Part shown: positions 1 through 5,076 of the stretch, piece by piece
How positions within the stretch are numbered: position 1 is the first letter of the stretch
Layout of the letters: each line of letters begins with the position of its first letter
Assembly: GCA_036746875.1 (NCBI GenBank)
Contig: DAIODI010000154.1
Coordinates: 1-6,896, forward strand
Direction: 5' to 3'
Length of the DNA: 6,896 nucleotides
Origin: DAIODI01 sp036746875
Lineage (GTDB): Bacteria > Pseudomonadota > Alphaproteobacteria > Rhizobiales > Aestuariivirgaceae
Program-made: the position numbers and the translations under genes
The notes under the pieces: model-generated
Database searches by the model: none
What the model saw: only the letters and a program-made list of their open reading frames with translations
What the model was told of the DNA's origin: nothing

Positions 1-442
1 CGAAGTTGACCTCGATCTCGTCGGCGTCCTCGATGACGGGGCTGTTGGTGACGATGACGCCCTGCGCGGCGTCGAGCACGAACCCGTATCCCAGCGAGTT
101 CACCCGGCGCGACGGCGCGTCGCGCCCTTCCGGCTGGTCCTTGAACAGATCCTCGAAGAAATCGCGGAACGGCGAGCCGGGCGGCAGGTCGGGCATCGGC
201 ACCGACTGCTGCTGGCCCGAGACCTTCTGGCTGGTCGAGATGTTGACCACGGCAGGCGAGAGTTTCGCCGCCAGTTCGGCGACCGAGCTTGGTCCGTAGG
301 GCTGCGCCGTCAGGCCGGGCGGCGGTGCGGCGGCGGTTTGCGCCAGCGCCGGGGCGGCGGGCGAGAGCGCCAGCGCCAGCGCCGGGGCGAGCGCCAGGGC
401 GGCGGCGGGCGCGGAAACGAGGCGGAAGGGGGGAAGGCTCAT
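1..442 (-). CDS. degP: Do/HtrA-family periplasmic serine protease (DegP-like), N-terminal part, catalytic His replaced
   Basis: The first 147 residues of a Do-family (HtrA/DegP) envelope protease; the gene runs off the left edge. The ATG at 442 is preceded by GAGGA at 447-451. Residues 1-34 look like a Sec signal peptide: an Arg near the start, a long Ala/Leu stretch, and cleavage probably after ALA (34). Residues about 52-73 (SSVAELAAKLSPAVVNISTS) are typical of the Do N-terminus, followed by a flexible Pro-rich LA-loop-like segment with FRDFFEDLF at 92-100. The protease core begins at NSLGYGFVLDA. Family members normally read GSGF and then TNNHV, where His is the catalytic base. Here the blocks read GYGF (Tyr119) and TNSPV (Pro135), so the triad His is absent. 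The reading frame is otherwise clean. Being last in the hflK-hflC-DUF2065 cluster fits a periplasmic quality-control role. Whether it is an inactive chaperone-like paralogue, a decaying gene or affected by a base error cannot be decided here. The family call is secure; activity is doubtful. Confidence 0.88.
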   Translation of the reverse strand, partial: MSLPPFRLVSAPAAALALAPALALALSPAAPALAQTAAAPPPGLTAQPYGPSSVAELAAKLSPAVVNISTSQKVSGQQQSVPMPDLPPGSPFRDFFEDLFKDQPEGRDAPSRRVNSLGYGFVLDAAQGVIVTNSPVIEDADEIEVNF

Positions 443-446
443 CGCA

Positions 447-451
447 TCCTC
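447..451 (-). promoter_or_regulatory. Shine-Dalgarno of the Do-family protease gene
   Basis: GAGGA on the minus strand, 4 bases before the ATG at 442. It selects this start over the overlapping ATG at 447, which meets a stop two codons later. It indicates independent ribosome loading, unlike the coupled genes upstream. Confidence 0.6.
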
Positions 452-458
452 AAACGGG

Positions 459-468
459 AAACCGGTTT
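459..468. repeat. 10-base palindrome AAACCGGTTT in the leader of the protease gene
   Basis: A perfect 10-base palindrome lying 7 bases upstream of the protease Shine-Dalgarno. It could be an operator half-site or a chance palindrome; no partner copy was seen elsewhere in the window. Confidence 0.35.
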
Positions 469-511
469 TCGGTGACGGCTACGGACTGTGACGGAGGACG
501 AATAAAGGTCA

Positions 512-536
512 AGCGCGGCGGATCGATGACCGCGCT
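512..536 (-). repeat. Inverted repeat just after the DUF2065 stop, abutting a CTTGAC box
   Basis: Seven-base arms (512-518 and 530-536) with an 11-base loop form a GC-rich hairpin that begins at the DUF2065 stop codon. On the minus strand it is followed by TTGACCTTTATT, not by an uninterrupted T run, so it is not a convincing intrinsic terminator. It could attenuate read-through or stabilise the 3' end of the hflK-hflC-DUF2065 message. The downstream arm overlaps a CTTGAC sequence (508-513) resembling an alphaproteobacterial -35 box, but I find no good -10 at the expected distance. Confidence 0.4.
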
Positions 537-733
537 CACGATCCGAGCAGCGTGCGCGCCGCCCACACAACGGCGACGCCTGCCGCCATCGCTGCAAGCC
601 CGATCATCCGCAGGGTTTCTTCCGGCGTGGCGCTGATCGTCTCCATCATCGCCCGGGCGCGGCCCGGGAACAACGCGTAGAGAACGCCCTCGATCACCAG
701 CACGAGACCGAGGGCGGTAACCAGTTCGCTCAT
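536..733 (-). CDS. DUF2065 family small inner-membrane protein (YjeT-like)
   Basis: A 65-residue protein with two predicted membrane helices (about 4-22 and 41-60) joined by a short basic loop containing FPGRARAMM. The pattern of an EGxLYALFP end to helix 1, a conserved Pro and LRxxGL before helix 2, and VVWxxR near the end is that of DUF2065. Members of this family, such as E. coli YjeT, are commonly found just downstream of hflC. Its biochemical function is unknown; by context it may assist or modulate the HflKC-FtsH complex (inference). Its ATG overlaps the hflC TGA as ATGA (730-733) and no Shine-Dalgarno is visible, so translation is probably coupled to hflC. Length and composition are normal for the family. 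Confidence 0.88.
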   Translation of the reverse strand: MSELVTALGLVLVIEGVLYALFPGRARAMMETISATPEETLRMIGLAAMAAGVAVVWAARTLLGS

Positions 734-1728
734 GGAGCCGGAGCGGTGGCCGCCGGCGCCGCCGCCGTCGCCGGCGCTGTGGTGGTCGAGCTTTGAGGCG
801 CGGGGGCAGGATCAGGGGTAGCCGCCGGCGTCTCGCCCGGCAGGATCGCCCGGTCGCGCGCCGAAACGCCGGTCCCGAAGTAGCGGAAGAAGTCGGAGTC
901 CGGGGTCAGCACCAGGGTGGTGCCGCTGTCGGTGAGGCTGTGCGAGTACGCCTGCATGGAGCGGTAGAAGGCGAAGAAGTCGGGATCCTTCTGGAAGGCT
1001 CCCGCGAACACCCTGTTGCGCTCGGCGTCGCCCTCGCCGCGGACGATTTCCGATTCGCGCCGCGCCTTGGCGACAAGCTCCACCGCCTGGCGATCCGCCT
1101 CGGCGCGGATGCGCGCGGCTTCCGCCTGGCCGACGGCGCGCAGTTCGGCGGCCTCCGCGAAGCGTTCGGCCCTCATCCGCTCGTAGGTGTCGTTCATCAC
1201 TTCCGGCATCAGGTCGGTGCGGCGGATGCGCACGTCGACGATCTCAAGCCCCAGCGTCGCGGCCTCGGGCCGGATCTGGTCGCGGATCTCGCGCATCATC
1301 GCCGCGCGATCCTTTGACAGCGCCGCGTCGAAGGTCCGCCGGCCGTAGGTTTGCCGGAGCGCGGCGTCGAGGCGGGTCTTGATGCGCTCGCCGGCCAGCC
1401 GCAGCGAGGCGCCGACCGTCTCGCGGAACCGCTGCGGGTCGGCGACGGCCATCACCACGAAGGCGTCCACGAGGTAGCGCCGGCCGTCGGCGACCTGCAC
1501 GGCCATGTCGGACGATTCGAAGTACAGCTTGCGGTTCTCCACCCGCACGACCTCGTCGATGAACGGCGCCTTCCAGTGCAGGCCGGGCTCGGCCTCAACG
1601 CGCTGGATCTGGCCGAAGCGCACCACCAGCGCGTTTTCGCGCGGGTCGAGCACGAACAGCGACGAGTAGAGCAGAAAGGCGACGCCGAGCAGGCCGACGA
1701 GCAAGAGGGACTTGATCGGGTTCGACAT
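730..1728 (-). CDS. hflC: HflC, SPFH/Band 7 regulator subunit of the FtsH protease
   Basis: A 332-residue HflC. With HflK it forms the membrane-anchored, periplasm-facing assembly that surrounds and restrains the FtsH AAA protease. A single N-terminal membrane anchor spans about residues 5-26. The SPFH/Band 7 domain follows (FVLDPRENALVVRFG, EPGLHWKAPFID), then a charged Ala/Glu/Arg-rich coiled coil (about 180-240) with the HflC hallmarks RMRAER and GEGDAE, and the C-terminal block FQKDPDFFAFYRSMQAY with TPDSDFFRYFG. It lacks the insertion present in E. coli HflC but has an extra Pro/Ala/Thr-rich tail (about 298-332), so overall length is similar. The ATG at 1728 is chosen: it shares one base with the hflK stop (TGATG) and has GGGAG 7 bases upstream. 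An in-frame GTG directly before it at 1731 is a less likely start. It overlaps DUF2065 by 4 bases. Confidence 0.96.
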   Translation of the reverse strand: MSNPIKSLLLVGLLGVAFLLYSSLFVLDPRENALVVRFGQIQRVEAEPGLHWKAPFIDEVVRVENRKLYFESSDMAVQVADGRRYLVDAFVVMAVADPQRFRETVGASLRLAGERIKTRLDAALRQTYGRRTFDAALSKDRAAMMREIRDQIRPEAATLGLEIVDVRIRRTDLMPEVMNDTYERMRAERFAEAAELRAVGQAEAARIRAEADRQAVELVAKARRESEIVRGEGDAERNRVFAGAFQKDPDFFAFYRSMQAYSHSLTDSGTTLVLTPDSDFFRYFGTGVSARDRAILPGETPAATPDPAPAPQSSTTTAPATAAAPAATAPAP

Positions 1729-2876
1729 CACTGGACTCCCTGGCCGGCCGCCGGCGCGGCCTGCGGAGCAGCCTGCGGCGCGGCCTGACGTTTCTGGATT
1801 TCGGGCAGCGGCAGGTAGGGCACCACGCCGGCGCCGCCCTGACCGCTTTCGATGATCACCTTGGTCGACCGGCGCATCACATCCTCAAGCGTTTCGAGGT
1901 AGAGGCGCTTGCGGGTCACGTCCTTGGCGTTGACGTACTCGTTGTAGACCGAGATGAAGCGCGCCGCCTCGCCTTCGGCCTCCGCCACCACGCGGGAGCG
2001 ATAGGCCTTGGCGTCCTCGACGATCTTCGAGGCCTCGCCGCGCGCCTGGCCGAGCAACTGGTTGCGGTACTGTTCGGCCTCGCGCACCAGCCTGTTCTGG
2101 TTCTGCTCGGCGCGCTGCACCTCCTCGAAAGCGTCGACCACCTGCGGCGGCGGGTCGGCCTTTTCGAGCTGCACGCCGGTCACTTCCACGCCGGCGTTGT
2201 AGTCGTCGAGCGTGGTCTGGATGAGCTGGCGCACCTGGTCCTGCGCGGCCTGTCGGCCGCGGGTGCGGATCTCGTCGGCGTTGGTGCGGCCCACCACCTC
2301 ACGCATGGCGCTTTCGGCGACGCGCATGATCAGCGCCTCCTGGTCGCGCACGTTGAACAGGAAGTCCGACGGATTTCTCATCCGCCACAGGACCGTGAAG
2401 CGCATGTCGACGATGTTCTGGTCGCCCGCCAGCATAAGGCCCTCGCCGGACGCGGTGGAGCCGATGATGATCTGGTTTTCCGCCTGGACGGGAAGAATTT
2501 CCATCTGCGCCACCGGCCACGGCACCAAATGCAGGCCCGGCTGGCGGATGGCGGTCTCGGGCTGGCCGAGCCAGAGCACTACGCCCTCCTCGTCCGGCTG
2601 GATGCGGTTGATCGACAGGTACGCCCACCCGGCGAGCGCCACAAGGAGCAGCACGATCCATTGGCTGGCCCCGAAATTGGCGCCGGACCCGCCGGATCCG
2701 CCGCCACCACCGGGCAGAATGGTCCTGAGCCGCTCCTGGCCCTTGCGGATCAGTTCCTCAAGGTCCGGAGGCTGGCCACCGCCGCCACCCCGGCCCGGCG
2801 GGCCGGACGGCCCCTGGCCCCAGGGGCCCTTGTTGCCGCCGCCGCCCTGCCAGCCACCCTGATTGTTCCACGGCAT
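1728..2876 (-). CDS. hflK: HflK, SPFH/Band 7 regulator subunit of the FtsH protease
   Basis: A 382-residue HflK, partner of HflC in the inner-membrane complex that modulates FtsH proteolysis of membrane proteins. The start at 2876 gives the family-typical MPWNNQGGWQGG opening. An in-frame ATG at 2996 would add 40 residues unlike the family and would run across the candidate promoter, so it was rejected. The order is: Gly/Pro/Trp-rich cytoplasmic region (1-37), amphipathic DLEELIRKGQERL segment (38-50), Gly/Ser linker, one membrane helix (about 72-91), Band 7 domain starting at RIQPDEEGVVLWLG with the PGLHLVPWPV motif, a VGRTNADEI block, then a coiled coil rich in Ala, Glu, Gln and Arg with LLGQARGEASKIVEDAKAY. 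The C-terminus carries PYLPLPEIQKR and a short QAAP repeat. A possible Shine-Dalgarno, AGAGG, lies rather far (14 bases) upstream. It is first in the operon. Confidence 0.96.
   Translation of the reverse strand: MPWNNQGGWQGGGGNKGPWGQGPSGPPGRGGGGGQPPDLEELIRKGQERLRTILPGGGGGSGGSGANFGASQWIVLLLVALAGWAYLSINRIQPDEEGVVLWLGQPETAIRQPGLHLVPWPVAQMEILPVQAENQIIIGSTASGEGLMLAGDQNIVDMRFTVLWRMRNPSDFLFNVRDQEALIMRVAESAMREVVGRTNADEIRTRGRQAAQDQVRQLIQTTLDDYNAGVEVTGVQLEKADPPPQVVDAFEEVQRAEQNQNRLVREAEQYRNQLLGQARGEASKIVEDAKAYRSRVVAEAEGEAARFISVYNEYVNAKDVTRKRLYLETLEDVMRRSTKVIIESGQGGAGVVPYLPLPEIQKRQAAPQAAPQAAPAAGQGVQ
1756..1791 (-). repeat. Three 12-base tandem repeats encoding (QAAP)3 at the HflK C-terminus
   Basis: Three imperfect 12-base units (1756-1767, 1768-1779, 1780-1791) each encode Gln-Ala-Ala-Pro near the end of HflK. 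In-frame repeats of this kind can change copy number between strains without breaking the frame. The tail is probably disordered and of little structural consequence. Confidence 0.7.
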
Positions 2877-2941
2877 CGTGTGTTTCTGATCCTCTCGGTC
2901 GCAGGCTCCGCCGGGCGGAACCTGTCTGGTGTCGGCTGGTG

Positions 2942-2965
2942 ATATAGGCGGGGCCCCGGCACAAG
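2942..2965 (-). promoter_or_regulatory. Candidate promoter upstream of hflK, with a palindromic spacer
   Basis: On the minus strand, CTTG (2962-2965) is followed by 13 bases and then CCTATAT (2942-2948), about 65 bases before the hflK ATG. CYTATNT is the -10 form described for alphaproteobacterial heat-shock (RpoH) promoters and CTTG is their -35 core. The spacing here is shorter than the 17-18 bases I recall for that consensus, so this is only a candidate. The spacer contains the 10-base palindrome CGGGGCCCCG (2949-2958), a possible operator. The AT-rich box stands out in an otherwise GC-rich gap. Confidence 0.35.
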
Positions 2966-2997
2966 TCCATGAGCGGACCGGCTGCAAACGCCGCATT

Positions 2998-3018
2998 TGT
3001 TCGCGTTACGGGCGAACA
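2998..3018. repeat. Inverted repeat downstream of the thioesterase gene
   Basis: Seven-base arms (TGTTCGC at 2998-3004 and GCGAACA at 3012-3018) with a 7-base loop, starting about 30 bases after the thioesterase stop. There is no T run on either side, so it is not a classical intrinsic terminator. It may protect an mRNA 3' end, bind a regulator, or be chance. Confidence 0.35.
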
Positions 3019-3048
3019 CGTTGCCGTGATCACCCGGTCACGCGGCCG

Positions 3049-3537
3049 TTATCCCTTGCGCGGGATGCCGATGCGGTGTCCGGCCTGTGGCGGCACGGGA
3101 ACGGCCTTGTGGGCGGCCGCCATCGCCGCGATCCTCTCGCGCACGTCCGGCGGGAACGGCGCGGATCGCTTCGCCGCCATGTCCACATGCATGACGATCG
3201 CCTCCATCACGCACGACAACCAGCCCTCCCCGGCATGGAACATCTCCTGGATGTAGTGCACCCGCTTGGCGTCGTGATCGAGAATCTGCACGGTGATCCT
3301 CACCCGGTCGCCGGCGTGCAGCTCGCGGACATAGGTGGTGTGGGCCTCAAGGGTGAAGAACGAGGCGTCGGCCTCCTTCACATAGTCCGGGCCGAGGCCA
3401 AAGGTGGCGAACGCCTCGTCCGCCGTGCGGTCGAACAGCACCGCGTAATAGGCCATGTTGAAATGGCCGTTGTAATCGATCCACTGGTCTTCCACCTGTT
3501 TGATCGAACCGATGAACGGCTGCGCCGCCTCTGCCAT
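3049..3537 (-). CDS. Hotdog-fold acyl-CoA thioesterase family protein
   Basis: A 162-residue single hotdog-domain protein of the 4HBT/YbgC-like superfamily, expected to be cytoplasmic and to hydrolyse an acyl-CoA or related thioester. The key block is WIDYNGHFNMAYY (19-31), which places Asp21, His25 and Asn27 at the start of the central helix where family active-site residues lie. TLEAHTTYVRELHAGDRVRI (62-81) fits the next strands, with Glu64 a candidate catalytic residue. The C-terminus ends AGHRIGIPRKG. The DYNGH-N-AYY pattern resembles thioesterases associated with L-carnitine/betainyl-CoA metabolism, but no carnitine genes are seen here, so the substrate is unassigned. The ATG at 3537 has GAGGG about 9 bases upstream. 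The gene is 172 bases upstream of hflK on the same strand and divergent from the FAD oxidase, so it may have its own promoter. Confidence 0.82.
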   Translation of the reverse strand: MAEAAQPFIGSIKQVEDQWIDYNGHFNMAYYAVLFDRTADEAFATFGLGPDYVKEADASFFTLEAHTTYVRELHAGDRVRITVQILDHDAKRVHYIQEMFHAGEGWLSCVMEAIVMHVDMAAKRSAPFPPDVRERIAAMAAAHKAVPVPPQAGHRIGIPRKG

Positions 3538-3580
3538 GGGCCTGACCCTCTGCTATGCTGACTCCAGCGCCGCCGTCCCC

Positions 3581-3609
3581 TTGCAACGCCCGACCGCAAG
3601 CGCAATAGC
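3581..3609 (+). promoter_or_regulatory. Weak candidate promoter for the FAD oxidase-AsmA unit
   Basis: TTGCAA (3581-3586), a 17-base spacer and AATAGC (3604-3609) lie in the 119-base gap between the divergent thioesterase and FAD oxidase genes, about 48 bases before the oxidase start. The -35 and -10 matches are partial (4/6 and 3/6 against the housekeeping consensus), so this rests mainly on position and spacing. I could not identify a matching promoter for the thioesterase on the other strand. Confidence 0.25.
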
Positions 3610-3656
3610 AGACAGGGGCCGCGCTTCGCCAGTACGCGCCCCGGAGGACGCCGCCG

Positions 3657-5060
3657 ATGACCGCCACCGCCGCCGACCGTCACCGCCGCACCGGCGTCGA
3701 GGCCGTGCTCGGCGCGCTGAAGCCGCTGTTCGGGGAGCGGCTGTCGACGGCGCCGGCGGTGCGCGAACAGCATGGCCGCGATGTGACGTGGGCGGAGAGT
3801 TTCCCGCCGGACGCCGTCGTCTTCGCCCGCTCCACGGACGAAGTCCAGGCGGTGGTCGAGGCCTGCGCGCGCCACCGCGTGCCGGTGATCGCGTTTGGAA
3901 CCGGCACCTCGCTCGAAGGCCACGTCAGCGCGCCGCACGGCGGCGTCTCGGTGGATCTGTCGCAGATGGACCGGATCCTCGAGGTCAACGCCGACGATCT
4001 CGATTGCCGGGTGGAGGCGGGCGTCACCCGCAAGGCGCTGAACGCGCACCTGCGCGACCGGGGGCTGTTCTTCCCCATCGATCCCGGCGCGGACGCGTCC
4101 CTCGGCGGCATGGCGGCGACGCGCGCCTCCGGCACCAATGCGGTGCGTTACGGCACCATGCGGGAGAACGTGCTCAACGTCACCGCCGTCATGGCGTCCG
4201 GCCAGATCGTCAAGACCGCCTCGCGGGCGAAAAAATCCTCCGCCGGTTACGACCTCACCCGGCTGATGGTGGGATCCGAGGGAACGCTCGGCGTCATCAC
4301 CGAGGTGGGGTTGCGCCTCTACGGCGTGCCGGAGGCGATCGTCGCCGGCGTGTGCCCGTTCCCCTCCGTCGAAGCCGCCTGCCGGGCGACCATCGCCACC
4401 ATCCAGATGGGCGTCCCCGTCGCCCGCATCGAGCTCGTGGACGAGGAGCATGTGCGCGCCTTCAACGCCTACGCGAAACTCGACCTCGCCGTGACGCCCA
4501 CCCTGTTCGTCGAGTTCCACGGCACGCCCGCCTTCGCCGCCGAGCAGGCGGACCTGTTCGGGGCCATCGCCGCCGGCGAGGGCGGCGGGCCGTTCCGCTC
4601 CTCGCCGCGCGAGGAGGAGCGGGCGAAGCTCTGGCAGGCCCGGCACGACGCGCTGTGGGCGGCGAAGGCGATGCGCCCGGGCAAGGACGTGTTCGCCACC
4701 GATGTCTGCGTGCCGATCTCGAGGCTCGCCGACAGCGTGAGCGCGACGCAGGCGGCGCTGAAGGCCGCCAACCTCTACGGCCCCATCGTCGGCCATGTCG
4801 GCGACGGCAACTTCCATGTCGTGCTGTTCTGCGACCGCAACGACCCGGACGAGGTCGCCCGCGTGAAGGCGTTCTACGAGGCGATGATCCTCAACGCCAT
4901 CGCCATGGGCGGCACCTGCACGGGCGAGCACGGCGTCGGCATGGGCAAGATGCGCTTTCTCGAAGCCGAACACGGGCCGGGGCTTGAGGTGATGCGCCAG
5001 ATCAAGCGGGCGCTCGATCCCCTCAACATCATGAACCCCGGCAAGATCGTCGCGGTCTGA
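3657..5060 (+). CDS. FAD-linked oxidase, D-lactate dehydrogenase (cytochrome)/GlcD type
   Basis: A 467-residue flavoprotein of the FAD_binding_4/FAD-oxidase_C family, probably oxidising D-lactate or a similar D-2-hydroxy acid and passing electrons to a cytochrome or quinone. The N-terminal FAD domain shows PVIAFGTGTSLEGH (76-89), PIDPGADASLGGM (140-152), SGTNAVRYGTMRENV (158-172), the KKSSAGYDL block (192-200) and GSEGTLGVITE (206-216). The C-terminal substrate domain has GHVGDGNFHV (379-388) with His380, Asp383 and His387, then CTGEHGVGMGK (421-431) with Glu424 and His425. These correspond to the metal- and substrate-binding residues of the family, and all appear intact. It ends with DPLNIMNPGKI. 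Length matches single-chain D-lactate dehydrogenases. No glycolate oxidase partners (GlcE, GlcF) are adjacent, favouring a stand-alone dehydrogenase over a GlcD subunit. GGAGG at 3643-3647 supports the start. The exact substrate is not determined by sequence. Confidence 0.9.
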   Translation: MTATAADRHRRTGVEAVLGALKPLFGERLSTAPAVREQHGRDVTWAESFPPDAVVFARSTDEVQAVVEACARHRVPVIAFGTGTSLEGHVSAPHGGVSVDLSQMDRILEVNADDLDCRVEAGVTRKALNAHLRDRGLFFPIDPGADASLGGMAATRASGTNAVRYGTMRENVLNVTAVMASGQIVKTASRAKKSSAGYDLTRLMVGSEGTLGVITEVGLRLYGVPEAIVAGVCPFPSVEAACRATIATIQMGVPVARIELVDEEHVRAFNAYAKLDLAVTPTLFVEFHGTPAFAAEQADLFGAIAAGEGGGPFRSSPREEERAKLWQARHDALWAAKAMRPGKDVFATDVCVPISRLADSVSATQAALKAANLYGPIVGHVGDGNFHVVLFCDRNDPDEVARVKAFYEAMILNAIAMGGTCTGEHGVGMGKMRFLEAEHGPGLEVMRQIKRALDPLNIMNPGKIVAV

Positions 5061-5076
5061 GCGGGCGGCCCTCGCT

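Noticed and set aside
512..536. Hairpin as a Rho-independent terminator of the hflK operon
   Set aside because: The stem is only 7 bases with an 11-base loop and is followed by a mixed TTGACCTTTATT, not a T tract. It is listed only as an inverted repeat.
289..636. Plus-strand 115-codon frame across the protease start and the intergenic gap
   Set aside because: Arg/Ala-rich translation with no domain. It lies opposite a signal peptide region of repetitive GC-rich codons.
1729..1731. GTG start for hflC one codon upstream of the chosen ATG
   Set aside because: The ATG at 1728 gives the common TGATG coupling and better spacing to GGGAG; GTG is less favoured.
2877..2996. 40-residue N-terminal extension of HflK from the ATG at 2996
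   Set aside because: The extension has no resemblance to HflK, while MPWNNQGG is the usual start. The extension would also cover the candidate promoter box.
3500..4987. 495-codon plus-strand frame overlapping the FAD oxidase in another frame
   Set aside because: Arg-rich low-complexity translation with no motif. The other frame carries all the family motifs, so this is a shadow.
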